DNA from: Planctomycetota bacterium
GTDB lineage: Bacteria; Planctomycetota; PLA2
Direction of reading: 5' to 3'
Assembly: GCA_021776735.1 (NCBI GenBank)
Contig: JAJFFH010000037.1
Coordinates: forward strand, 62,001 to 126,000
DNA length: 64,000 nucleotides
The position numbers and the translations under genes are program-made. How positions within the stretch are numbered: position 1 is the first letter of the stretch; each line of letters starts with the position of its first letter. Positions 1 to 7,486 of the stretch are shown here, piece by piece. The notes under the pieces are model-generated. The model did not search any database and was not told the DNA's origin. It worked only from the letters and a program-made list of their open reading frames with translations.

Positions 1-841
1 CACTTGAAGCAACCACGACCGCCCCCCGCAGATCGATGCCGCCCCCTTCGCTCACCACACGTCCGGTGATCCGCGCGGGCGCGGGTTTCGGCTCGACGGT
101 CATCACCCCAAAGTCCGCGTCCTGCCCCGGCTTCAGCACGACCATGAGTTGCGCTGGATAGTGCGAGGCCGAAGTGAACTTCACGACAACCTGCCGGCGC
201 ACGCGGGTGTTCAGGGGATCGGACGTAAAGACTCCATGCGCGGGGACAGCGGTGGACCCGGACCACCAGCGGTTCCCACGAAAAATACGGTAGGCGATGA
301 CTCCGTTGACCAGTTCGCCGCCATCGCCGGCCACGATCCGACCGCGGATTCTCGTCGCCGGATAGAGCACGATGCGCACCAGGTTTCGCGGCTTCCCCCA
401 AACGGTCCGATCGGACTCACCGACACCCACGTCCGGATGATGAGCATGGATCACGTCCACCCGGGTCTTCGAGAACGAGAGCCAGTACCGCCCGTATGCA
501 TCCGTGCGGGCGGTGTTCTCTCCATGTCGCACGGTAACCCCTGCAACCGGCTCGCCGACGGGATCGACGACGATACCGACGCAGCCCTCGTGGTCGGCCT
601 CGGTCGGCACCAACGCCGCGGTCGAAGACAGCCTGCTCGCTGTAACCGGGGAAGGCTTTCGAGTCTTGGGCGGCGCGTCTCGCGCGCCCTTCGCGGTGCG
701 GTGTGCGTCCGTGCGCGGGCGCGGCGAGTCCGGTGCGCGGACAATCCAGAGGGTCCACAAGACCACAAGCCCCAGCACGCCGAGTACGGGGCCCGTCCGA
801 AGGAGTCCCGATGTCCGACGCTTCCGCTTCACCCGGTCCAT
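1..841 (-). CDS. Exported carboxypeptidase-regulatory-domain protein, partial (3' end outside window)
   Basis: The reading frame starts at ATG 841 and runs off the left edge; 280 residues are visible. The N-terminus is basic and then has one hydrophobic segment (about residues 17-34), so the protein is probably anchored in the membrane by its N-terminus and faces the periplasm. From about residue 88 it has a CarboxypepD_reg-like beta-sandwich pattern (GIVVDPVGEPVAGVTV, then TDAYGRY), and further beta-rich repeats follow. It is a clear paralogue of the next gene upstream (889-2691): both share blocks such as LYPATRIRGRIV, GDGGELV and DADFGVMTVEPKPA. The gap between the two genes is 47 bp on the same strand, so they look like a tandem duplication in one operon. 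Specific function unknown. Confidence 0.8.
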   Translation of the reverse strand, partial: MDRVKRKRRTSGLLRTGPVLGVLGLVVLWTLWIVRAPDSPRPRTDAHRTAKGARDAPPKTRKPSPVTASRLSSTAALVPTEADHEGCVGIVVDPVGEPVAGVTVRHGENTARTDAYGRYWLSFSKTRVDVIHAHHPDVGVGESDRTVWGKPRNLVRIVLYPATRIRGRIVAGDGGELVNGVIAYRIFRGNRWWSGSTAVPAHGVFTSDPLNTRVRRQVVVKFTSASHYPAQLMVVLKPGQDADFGVMTVEPKPAPARITGRVVSEGGGIDLRGAVVVASS

Positions 842-888
842 GTTAGCCGGGGCTGGACTTCGCGGGGTGCTGCTCGGGGCCGGTCCGG

Positions 889-2691
889 TCACTTCGAACG
901 CGGGCGCAGGTTGACGACGATGTCCGTCGGCTCAAATCCCTGGATCGCTGCGTTGTGAAACCTCGCGCCCGCAAGACTCACCTGCAGCGTGAGATTCGCC
1001 GGGGCCGCATGGGGGAATGCGAAGTGTCCCTTGTCGTCGGTGCGCGTCTCTTCGCGATAGCCCGTGGGCTCGCCCGCGCTGCGGAGCAAGCGCACCAGCG
1101 CGCCCGCCGCCGGTTTCTTGTTCGGACCATAAACCGTGCCCTCGACCGGGCGCCCGGGCTGCATTTCCACGTTCAGCGCACGAACGTGCCGGCTTGCCGA
1201 TTTCGAAAAGAGGAGTTGCAGCGACGTGGCGCGATTGCGGGCGCGCACGACGAGGTAGTGGCCGGGTCCGTCCGGCCGTACGAACGAAAACTCGCCGTTC
1301 GCCTCGACCCGGATCGGTACGCGGACGCCATCGGCACGGATGAGTTCGGCACGCAGATCGCCAAGTTTCTTCCGCTCCTTGTCCACGATTCGGCCGCGTG
1401 CAGAATCCAGAGAGGGAAGGCGAATCACGGCCTCGTTCGCGCCGCTGCCGACATCGACCGCAACGGGCCGCATCCAACCCTGCACGCGGTGGTGGCCACG
1501 CGGATGGGCTTGCCCGGTCGCGGCGACAAGGTAGGGCCCCGGGATGAGGTCCGGTATCGAGAAGCGTCCCGCCGCATCGGTCACGCCCGCGCCTCCGTGG
1601 CGCAGGCGGCGCAGCTGGGCTACGCTTGACGTGGGTACGGCGCTCGCCACGACCGATACGCCGGGGACCGGCAGGCCCGCGTGATCAACGACGCGACCGG
1701 CCAGGACGCCATCGGGCCGCACCGTCAGCACATAGTCGCGCACCCAGGCGCCCGGTCCGACCGCGACACGCGGTCCAAGCGCCAGGAGCTGAAGGTCGCC
1801 GGAACCCGAGCGCAGGCGCAACTGGACGATCCCCGGCTTAAGATCGCGCACGTCGAATGTGCCGTCGCGTTCGATCGTGAATCCCCTGCTCCCCACGACA
1901 CCGTTCGCGCGTTCCGAAACAAAGCCCGGCACGTCGCTCACCACGCGACCCGTGATCCGGCCGCGCGCCGGCTTCGGCTCGACGGTCATCACGCCGAAGT
2001 CCGCGTCCCGGCCTGGCTGGAGGGCCACGGCCATCCGGGCTGAGTCGTGTGATGCCGAATGAAACGACACAACCACGCGCCGACGCATCCGCGTGTACAG
2101 GGGCTGGGAAACGACCACGCCATGCGCTGGAACCGGACTCCGGCCGGACCACAAGCGGTGTCCGCGTACAAACCCGTACGCGATGAACGCATCGACCAGC
2201 TCGCCGCCGTCGTTCGTCACGATCCGTCCGCGGATCTTTGTCGCCGGATAGAGGACGATGTGCGACTTGGCCCACAGATGCCCGGTCGATTCTCCGGCGC
2301 CGACACGAGGATGAAAGGCGTGAATCGCACCCACCGCGTTCTCCGGGAGCGCCAATCGGAATCGTCCGCGTTCGTCGGTCTGGGTTGACTTCTTGGCGTA
2401 GCGCACTGTCGCGCCCGCAACCGGTTGACGCGCTGAATCGAGCACAATGCCGGTGTAGCCCTCAAGGTCGCGCCCTGCGGCTTTCGGCTGATTCGGCTGC
2501 GGTCGATCCGAGTCCTCGGCTTTCTTTGCGGAAGCCGAGGACGGCTGTTTGTCCTGTGCCGGAGCGTTCGCCGGTTGCTCGGCGCTGCCGCGTGCGCCCA
2601 CGCGCGGGCGCGGGGCGTCCGGCTCCCGAAGAAACCAGACGCCGACCGCGACGGCGACAAGAACAAGGCCAGCCTGCAACAGGCGTTTCAC
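889..2691 (-). CDS. Exported protein with repeated carboxypeptidase-regulatory-like domains
   Basis: 600 residues from GTG 2691. I chose this start because it begins directly before a hydrophobic N-terminal anchor (MKRLLQAGLVLVAVAVGVWF) and a GGAG lies just upstream; the open frame continues further upstream, but through a dispersed repeat and non-protein-like sequence. A low-complexity Ala/Pro/Gln/Lys stretch (about residues 25-70) links the anchor to at least three CarboxypepD_reg-like modules near residues 75-115, 345-420 and 510-590. Each reads G.V.D..G.PV.GA.V followed by TD..GRF. Such modules are usually passive Ig-like or transthyretin-like domains on secreted proteins; no catalytic domain is visible. 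It is a paralogue of the truncated gene at the left edge. Confidence 0.8.
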   Translation of the reverse strand: MKRLLQAGLVLVAVAVGVWFLREPDAPRPRVGARGSAEQPANAPAQDKQPSSASAKKAEDSDRPQPNQPKAAGRDLEGYTGIVLDSARQPVAGATVRYAKKSTQTDERGRFRLALPENAVGAIHAFHPRVGAGESTGHLWAKSHIVLYPATKIRGRIVTNDGGELVDAFIAYGFVRGHRLWSGRSPVPAHGVVVSQPLYTRMRRRVVVSFHSASHDSARMAVALQPGRDADFGVMTVEPKPARGRITGRVVSDVPGFVSERANGVVGSRGFTIERDGTFDVRDLKPGIVQLRLRSGSGDLQLLALGPRVAVGPGAWVRDYVLTVRPDGVLAGRVVDHAGLPVPGVSVVASAVPTSSVAQLRRLRHGGAGVTDAAGRFSIPDLIPGPYLVAATGQAHPRGHHRVQGWMRPVAVDVGSGANEAVIRLPSLDSARGRIVDKERKKLGDLRAELIRADGVRVPIRVEANGEFSFVRPDGPGHYLVVRARNRATSLQLLFSKSASRHVRALNVEMQPGRPVEGTVYGPNKKPAAGALVRLLRSAGEPTGYREETRTDDKGHFAFPHAAPANLTLQVSLAGARFHNAAIQGFEPTDIVVNLRPRSK

Positions 2692-2717
2692 GGCGCTCCA
2701 TGCTACGCCTCCCGAGA

Positions 2718-2734
2718 CATCGCCGTCCGTTTGC
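2718..2734 (-). repeat. Dispersed GCAAACGGACGGCGATG repeat, intergenic
   Basis: Perfect 17-bp copy, 27 bp upstream of the start at 2691 and in the same orientation as that gene. Confidence 0.95.
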
Positions 2735-2755
2735 TTTTTCTTGGGGGTCTTCTGC

Positions 2756-3874
2756 CTACTTCTCTGCGAACGGGAAGCGCCAGCCGTTGTCGTACCGGTT
2801 GTCGAAGCCGAAGTCGTCGATGGGCGCAAGCGACGGCTTGTTGAGCGTAACGACGACCGGCTGGAAGAGTTGCCCCAGGACGAGACCGTCGTGGATGCTC
2901 TCGAGGCAGTGCTCGACGTACATGGTCTCGCCGAGACCGAGCACGCTCGCGACCGTCGCGCAACCACCGTGGCCGGCGCACAGGATCAGCATCGGATCGA
3001 GGTTCACGTTCATCATCAGGATGCCGGCGTCCTCGTACGGCCCGAGCGTTTCCTTCGGGCCAAGTTCGCCCTTGGCGCGGGCGTCGCTCATGATCATCTC
3101 GTCCGTCGTGCGCCGGAATGTCGTCTTGCCGTGGCCGCGCAGGCGGATGCCGGCTTCAGGCGGCTCACAAACTCCCGGCTCAATGAGGTAGTGGTCGCTC
3201 TTTTGTGCGGGGAAATGCCAGCGGAACCGGGCTGGAAGTTCCGCCGCCGGCGCGCCTTCCATGATGCGACGCGCGATCGGATCCGCCAGCGGATTGCGGA
3301 ACGGCGAGCCGATGACGATTACCGCACCGCCCTTGTTGTCCTTGCAGTACTTGTCGAGACGGGCCTCCGCGCCGACTCGGTCGAGGTCGAGCGACACGGA
3401 CTCACGGTGACCGACAATCACCACTTCAGCCCGTTCCCGCAAGACATCCCTGAGCCGCGCAAGCGCCTCGCTGTCGCGCTCCCCCATCACGCGGCTACAG
3501 ATGCCGCGCAGGGACGATGACACCGGCACGTCGCGGTGGCCGAGGACGGCCAACACGGGAGCGTTCGGGACCCATGAGTCCCACGGAACGAACCAATGCT
3601 CAAAGTCCACGAGCATCCCCGCGGGCATCTTCATCTTCCGCAGGCACTGCGCGAGACACCCGATGTCGGGAATCCTGCGCGCCTTGACCGCCATCGCCTT
3701 GCGCCGGTACTCGCCCCGGATCCCGTACAGGTTCAAGAACCCGTCCATCGTCAGTCCGGACGCCTCGCACAACTTCTCGACGGCCCGATGCACGGTCGTA
3801 GCAACCTGTGCCTCGTTCTCCCGATCGGGTCCGATCAGATAGACCAGATACTGGTGGAGCTTGCTGATGCCCAT
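2756..3874 (-). CDS. Protein of unknown function, divergent from the Ub/Pup operon
   Basis: 372 residues from ATG 3874, chosen because GGGAGG sits six bases upstream; an in-frame ATG at 3901 lacks such a site. I do not recognise the family. Visible features: a helical N-terminal part with a GIRGEYRRKAMAVKARRIPDIGC segment, then two alternating strand/helix stretches. The first includes VVIVGHRES. The second includes GAVIVIGSPFRNPLADPIA, and near the C-terminus comes an apolar segment with AGHGGCATVASVLGLG. The GSP and AGHG loops suggest a Rossmann-like or ligand-sensing fold rather than a membrane protein. It starts 186 bp from the Ub/Pup operon on the opposite strand, so the two may share a control region. 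A sensory or regulatory role is a guess from position only. Confidence 0.7.
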   Translation of the reverse strand: MGISKLHQYLVYLIGPDRENEAQVATTVHRAVEKLCEASGLTMDGFLNLYGIRGEYRRKAMAVKARRIPDIGCLAQCLRKMKMPAGMLVDFEHWFVPWDSWVPNAPVLAVLGHRDVPVSSSLRGICSRVMGERDSEALARLRDVLRERAEVVIVGHRESVSLDLDRVGAEARLDKYCKDNKGGAVIVIGSPFRNPLADPIARRIMEGAPAAELPARFRWHFPAQKSDHYLIEPGVCEPPEAGIRLRGHGKTTFRRTTDEMIMSDARAKGELGPKETLGPYEDAGILMMNVNLDPMLILCAGHGGCATVASVLGLGETMYVEHCLESIHDGLVLGQLFQPVVVTLNKPSLAPIDDFGFDNRYDNGWRFPFAEK

Positions 3875-4059
3875 GTCATCCTCCCGCTCTGGGGCGCTCA
3901 TGCGCCCACCTTACGCCTGTGCGGACGCGCGCACAGGGCGGCGCGGCCCGCGATGAAACCTTGGTCAAATGTAGTCGCGTTACAGACCGAGGCGCGTGCG
4001 GGGTCTGGTTCATTAGAACCGGCTTCGCACGTGCCGCCATAACAAAAGGAGCAACCGCG
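3875..4059. promoter_or_regulatory. Divergent intergenic region upstream of the Ub/Pup operon
   Basis: This 185-bp gap separates the leftward unknown gene (start 3874) from the rightward operon (first ATG 4060), so it must hold both promoters. The right end has a good ribosome-binding site (AAGGAG at 4046-4051, eight bases before ATG). I see no convincing -35/-10 pair and no clear operator. Confidence 0.4.
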
Positions 4060-4680
4060 ATGGCGCACCTTTGGGTCGAAGAGAAGCTTGAAGTAGTCCT
4101 CGAAGCAGCAAAAGGGGGGGGCGGAGGCGGCCGCAAAGATGTCGCGGATGACGTCCAGGAAACTGAACGTTGGGCGGTCGCGCCGCTCGACGGCGCCCGC
4201 TTCGCGCTGGCTGACACACCCCGGCGCATCGACGCGAACGACGACGCCACCGACGTCGCCGACATCGTGCTCATGCGGCTCGCGCCGCGCAACGAGTGGG
4301 TCTTGCTTGCGGCGGGCAGCCGCACGGTCCGCGTCAACGGCACCGCGGTTCCCGGCATGCGCCGGCTCCTTGATCGGGACGAGATCACCGTGACCAGCAG
4401 CGCCAGGAGCACCAAGACGGCGCGGAGCAACGCACGGTTCTTCTTCACCTCCGAAAGGCTCGCACAAGTCGCGGCGTTCCCTGTTTCGCCGCGAAAGATT
4501 CTTTGTCCGCGCTGCAAGACCGAGGTCGAAGAGGGCGAGCCGGCGGTGCGTTGCCCCGGTTGCGACCTTTGGCACCACCAGGGCGAGCGTTCGTGCTGGA
4601 CTTTTGCGGAACGCTGCGCGGGTTGCGACCACCCCACGGAGTTGCCGGCCACGTTTCGCTGGACGCCGGACACGTTCTAG
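4060..4680 (+). CDS. FHA-like / RING-type treble-clef protein, candidate E3-like factor
   Basis: 206 residues; ATG 4060 has AAGGAG eight bases upstream. After a Gly-only run (residues 19-24) comes a beta-rich middle part ending in VNGTAVPGMRRLLDRDEITV (about 92-111). This resembles the last strands of an FHA domain, which often carries V.G..L..GD.I.V. The C-terminus is a cysteine/histidine cluster: C149-x2-C152, C165-x2-C168, H172-H173, C179, C186-x2-C189. That spacing fits a binuclear treble clef of the RING/zinc-ribbon class. Treble-clef proteins are known next to E1/E2/JAB genes in bacterial ubiquitin-like operons, where they are proposed to act as E3 adaptors. As the first gene of this operon it is the best E3 candidate, by inference from context. 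A G-tract at 4114-4128 encodes the Gly run. Confidence 0.7.
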   Translation: MAHLWVEEKLEVVLEAAKGGGGGGRKDVADDVQETERWAVAPLDGARFALADTPRRIDANDDATDVADIVLMRLAPRNEWVLLAAGSRTVRVNGTAVPGMRRLLDRDEITVTSSARSTKTARSNARFFFTSERLAQVAAFPVSPRKILCPRCKTEVEEGEPAVRCPGCDLWHHQGERSCWTFAERCAGCDHPTELPATFRWTPDTF

Positions 4681-4704
4681 AAAAACTTCTAGAAAAACTT
4701 CTAG
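4675..4704 (+). repeat. Two and a half tandem 12-bp repeats between the RING-like gene and the E1 gene
   Basis: The unit TTCTAGAAAAAC occurs at 4675-4686 and 4687-4698, followed by TTCTAGG. The stop codon of the upstream gene (TAG 4678-4680) lies in the first copy. The A/T-rich, palindromic TTCTAGAA core stands out in this high-G+C region and precedes the E1 ribosome-binding site (GGGAGAG), so it may act in mRNA processing or as a protein-binding site. Confidence 0.75.
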
Positions 4705-4725
4705 GAGAACCAACGGGAGAGTCTC

Positions 4726-5796
4726 GTGAAGATCGTCGTCGTCGGGCTCGGGAACATCGGGTCGCACCTGGTCGGGCATCTGGCACGGATGCCCGTGGTC
4801 TCAGCGCTCGTGCTGGTCGATCCGGACCGGTATGACGAAGACAACGTACGCTCCCAAGACATCGGGCGCGGCGCCGTGGGCCGCATGAAGGTTCACGCCC
4901 AGGCTGCCCGAATGCGGCGAATCCGCGCCGATATCGCCGTAAACGCCCATGCCGTGCGGGTCGAGGAGGTTCCGCTCGGACTGCTGCGCGCGGACGCCAT
5001 CCTCGCCTGCGTCGATACGCGCGAGGCGCGGCGGCGCATCAACCGGGCCGCGTGGCGCCTCGGCGTGCCGTGGATCGACTCCGGCGTCGCCGCGGACGGA
5101 CTCCTCGCGCGCGCGGTGGTCTACGTCCCCGGTCCGGACAAGCCGTGTCTCGAATGCGCCTGGTCCGACGACGACTACGCGCTGCTTGAGGCGCGTTACG
5201 CCTGCGGAGCCGCACGCGGCGCCCATGCAAGCGCCCCGGCGAGTGCACCGACGAGCGCCCCGGCGAGTCTCGGCGGGCTCGCGGCTTCGCTCCAGGCGCT
5301 CGAATGCGGCAAACTCCTGGCGGGCGGCGCCATCGGCCCCGACCACGCCGTCGAGCCGGGCAAGACGGTACTCATCGACGCCGCGCACCACACGCTGCTG
5401 ACGACGCGCCTGAACCACAATCCGAACTGCCGCTTCGACCATCGCACGTGGGACGTCCAGATCGTGCCGGCAAGCGACCTGCCGCGCGAACGGATCGCCC
5501 TGCCGCGAGGCCGGATCACCGTCGAGGAGCGGCCCTTCGCCACGCGGCTGTCCTGCCCCGACTGCGGCACGCGGCGCGCGGTCCTCCGCCTCCGGGATCG
5601 CCTGACCGGAGCGCGCCGTACATGTCGCACGTGCGGCGGCTCGATGGCAGCAACCGGTTTCGACCTCGCCGACAGCATCGAAACGGCGCGAAGGGCCGGC
5701 GCCGGGCGCACAACCGCGCGCACGCTCGGCCTGCGACAGGGCGACATCTTCGCACTCGAAGACAACGGCACGCGCCGCCATTACGAGCTGGCCTAA
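4726..5796 (+). CDS. E1-like (ThiF/MoeB-fold) ubiquitin-like-protein activating enzyme
   Basis: 356 residues from GTG 4726, with GGGAGAG upstream. The Rossmann nucleotide-binding motif is GLGNIG (residues 7-12). The family signature follows as DPDRYDEDNVRSQDIG (32-47, equivalent to the D.D.v..sNL.RQ region), and the ATP/Mg2+ Asp lies in ACVDTREARRRIN (Asp97). A Cys-containing crossover loop (CLEC at 141-144, then YAC with Cys160) corresponds to the region that carries the thioester or acyl-disulfide Cys in ThiF/MoeB; Cys160 is the best catalytic candidate. An Ala/Ser/Pro linker (168-182) is unusual. The C-terminal extension has a zinc ribbon (C277-x2-C280, C300-x2-C303). Predicted role: adenylates the C-terminal Gly of the 7187-7486 Ubl and passes it to the E2 encoded next. 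Confidence 0.88.
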   Translation: MKIVVVGLGNIGSHLVGHLARMPVVSALVLVDPDRYDEDNVRSQDIGRGAVGRMKVHAQAARMRRIRADIAVNAHAVRVEEVPLGLLRADAILACVDTREARRRINRAAWRLGVPWIDSGVAADGLLARAVVYVPGPDKPCLECAWSDDDYALLEARYACGAARGAHASAPASAPTSAPASLGGLAASLQALECGKLLAGGAIGPDHAVEPGKTVLIDAAHHTLLTTRLNHNPNCRFDHRTWDVQIVPASDLPRERIALPRGRITVEERPFATRLSCPDCGTRRAVLRLRDRLTGARRTCRTCGGSMAATGFDLADSIETARRAGAGRTTARTLGLRQGDIFALEDNGTRRHYELA

Positions 5797-5859
5797 ACAC
5801 GTGCGCGCGTCCGCACACACCCGCGCGGGCGAGCACGCGGAGCGGCTAGGTTGGTCGTC

Positions 5860-6378
5860 ATGGGCACGACGACACAAATGCACACGTGGCTGATCCGGCA
5901 GCTCGAAGAAAGCCGCGCGCTCGCCGAGCAGAGCGACATGATCCGGCTCGCGGCGCTGTCTACAGACGACGACAGTCCGCCGGAGCGCTTCATGGTCGAG
6001 TTCTTGTGCCGCACACTGGTGCGCGACCCCGATACGCTCGGCATCAGCGAGTGCACGCGCACGGGAATCGGATTCAGGTTCCACCCGGAGTACCTGGACA
6101 TCGCGCGCCCGCTAGACACCGTCACGCTGCTCGGCCCGCCGCACGTCTTTCACCCGAACGTCGGCTTCCCGTTCGTCTGCGTCGGCCGCATGCCGCCCGG
6201 CACGCCGCTGGTGGACCTGATCTACCAATGCCACGAGATGCTGAGCTTTCAGCGCGTCACACCGGAGGACCCGCTCAACAAGATCGCCGCGGAGTGGTGG
6301 CGCCGCAACCAGGACCGTTTCCCGCTCGACACCCGCCCGCTCAAGAGCCGGACGCCGCCCCCGGAGGCCGCCCAATGA
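5860..6378 (+). CDS. E2-like ubiquitin-conjugating-fold protein
   Basis: 172 residues from ATG 5860; a TTG nine bases upstream is possible, but GGCTAGG is better spaced for the ATG. The core has the E2 hallmark order: HPN at 98-100 (VFHPNVG), a following PFVCVG with Cys107 as the predicted thioester cysteine, PPGTPLVDLIYQCHEML (the helix after the active site), and then DPLNKIAAEWWRRN (residues 137-150), as in the DPLN..A segment of eukaryotic E2s. The stretch before HPN is beta-rich (FRFHPEYLD...VTLLGPP). It should accept the Ubl from the E1 and hand it to substrate, perhaps with the treble-clef protein. The stop codon overlaps the next ATG (ATGA), indicating coupled translation. Confidence 0.85.
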   Translation: MGTTTQMHTWLIRQLEESRALAEQSDMIRLAALSTDDDSPPERFMVEFLCRTLVRDPDTLGISECTRTGIGFRFHPEYLDIARPLDTVTLLGPPHVFHPNVGFPFVCVGRMPPGTPLVDLIYQCHEMLSFQRVTPEDPLNKIAAEWWRRNQDRFPLDTRPLKSRTPPPEAAQ

Positions 6379-7190
6379 TCCACCCGACGATCGAATCCAC
6401 CCTGGGCAAGATCGCGTCGGACGTGAAGCCGCGCGACGCCGGCTGGGACTTCACCCTCAAGAACGGCTGCGTGGTCCCGGCGCACGCCGAACTCGAAAGC
6501 GACTGGCTCACGCTGCGCGCCGCTCCGCAAGAGGTTCGCCGCCGCCCGAGCGCATGGCGACTCCTCGAACTCAACGGCACCCTCGCCGGCGGCGCACGCG
6601 TCTCGAGCACCCCCGCGGGCCGGTTGGCTCTCGGCGCTTCCATTCCGTCGGAACACGCGCACGACACGCTCAAGGCAACGTGCGACGGGCTGCTCGCAGG
6701 CGCCGGCTGGCTGGCAGGCTCCACCAAAACCGATCGAAACAAATCGAACGGACAGCAGACGGACGGCGATGCCTCCGACATGTCGGAAGCGCTGCGCAGC
6801 GGCGGGTGGACCGTCACCGACGACGGATCGATCGACCTCGACGGCGACGCTATGGCCACGATCGCGCACGGGCGCGTCACGGCGCGGCTGTTTGGCGAAG
6901 ACGAAGTACCGGCAAAGGCGCGCGCCGCCGTCGGACTGCTCGGGCTCGCGCTCAACCACGTCGTGCGCGGAGTCCGGGTCGCGCGCGTGGACGGCGCGGT
7001 AGTCCTCGAGGCCGACGTGCATCGCCGTCCCGCCGCTGTTTTCACGATGTGTGCCCTCCAAGCCGTCTACGTCGCGGTGCGGCTGGGGGCCTTTGAACTG
7101 CGCGCGCTTCGCGACAAGGACTGCGCCCGCGCGTTTTTGGACGTGCGCGGCGAAAAACTCTCAGGCTTTGAACAAGGACTTCGCAAATGA
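6375..7190 (+). CDS. Unknown two-module protein embedded in the Ub/Pup operon
   Basis: 271 residues; ATG 6375 overlaps the E2 stop and its own stop overlaps the Ubl start, so it is translationally coupled on both sides and clearly part of the system. I do not recognise the family. It appears to hold two related alpha/beta modules (about 1-115 and 140-265). Each has a helix, a strand hairpin and a hydrophobic helix: compare GRLALGASIPSE..HDTLKATCDGLL with GRVTARLFGEDEVPAKARAAVGLLGLAL. The layout recalls YbjN or type-III-secretion-chaperone-like folds, but that is tentative. The linker between the modules (residues 118-138) is hydrophilic and contains a copy of the dispersed 17-bp repeat read as QTDGD. 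A substrate adaptor or chaperone role is possible but unproven. Confidence 0.75.
   Translation: MIHPTIESTLGKIASDVKPRDAGWDFTLKNGCVVPAHAELESDWLTLRAAPQEVRRRPSAWRLLELNGTLAGGARVSSTPAGRLALGASIPSEHAHDTLKATCDGLLAGAGWLAGSTKTDRNKSNGQQTDGDASDMSEALRSGGWTVTDDGSIDLDGDAMATIAHGRVTARLFGEDEVPAKARAAVGLLGLALNHVVRGVRVARVDGAVVLEADVHRRPAAVFTMCALQAVYVAVRLGAFELRALRDKDCARAFLDVRGEKLSGFEQGLRK
6755..6771 (+). repeat. Dispersed repeat copy, in coding sequence
   Basis: GCAGACGGACGGCGATG; encodes QTDGD in the linker of the 6375-7190 protein. Confidence 0.95.
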
Positions 7191-7486
7191 CCCCGAACGA
7201 CGACACCCTCACCCTCGAGATCACCGACGTCTCCCTGCAAAAACGCATCCGCAAGCACAACGTGCGGCGCGACGCGAGTGTGGGCGACCTCGTGCAGGAG
7301 TCCCTGCCGGAGCTGCGGCTGCCGGCGACCTCCAGCAACGGCGAGCCGCTCACCTACCATGTGCGCCTGGAGCGCGAAGGGCGGCACCTGCACGCGTCCG
7401 AGCGCATCGGCGACGCCGTGCGGGCCGACGACAGCGTGATGCTGCTCCCCAACGTCGATGCCGGCGCGGGCGGGGAGGCGCGGTGA
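7187..7486 (+). CDS. Ubiquitin-like (beta-grasp) modifier with a Gly-Gly tail
   Basis: 99 residues; ATG 7187 overlaps the preceding stop and its TGA overlaps the next GTG. The pattern fits a beta-grasp fold: strand LTLEITD, basic turn, VGDLVQESLPEL helix, then YHVRLEREGRHLHASERIGDAVRADDSVMLLPNV. This resembles the YukD/ubiquitin arrangement of a helix after beta2 and a final strand ending in LLP. The C-terminal tail ends GAGG-EAR, with Gly95-Gly96 followed by three residues. Eukaryotic ubiquitin precursors also need the residues after GG removed. Here the adjacent JAB peptidase is the likely processing enzyme, and the E1 (4726-5796) the likely activator. It is unrelated in sequence to the Pup of the same operon. 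Confidence 0.83.
   Translation: MTPNDDTLTLEITDVSLQKRIRKHNVRRDASVGDLVQESLPELRLPATSSNGEPLTYHVRLEREGRHLHASERIGDAVRADDSVMLLPNVDAGAGGEAR

Noticed and set aside
889-2967. Long form of the carboxypeptidase-regulatory protein starting at 2967
   Set aside because: The extra codons read through the dispersed repeat and the end of the upstream gene and look unlike protein; GTG 2691 directly precedes the membrane anchor.
4801-6084. 427-codon frame antisense to the E1 gene
   Set aside because: Shadow frame; the sense strand carries E1 and E2 motifs.
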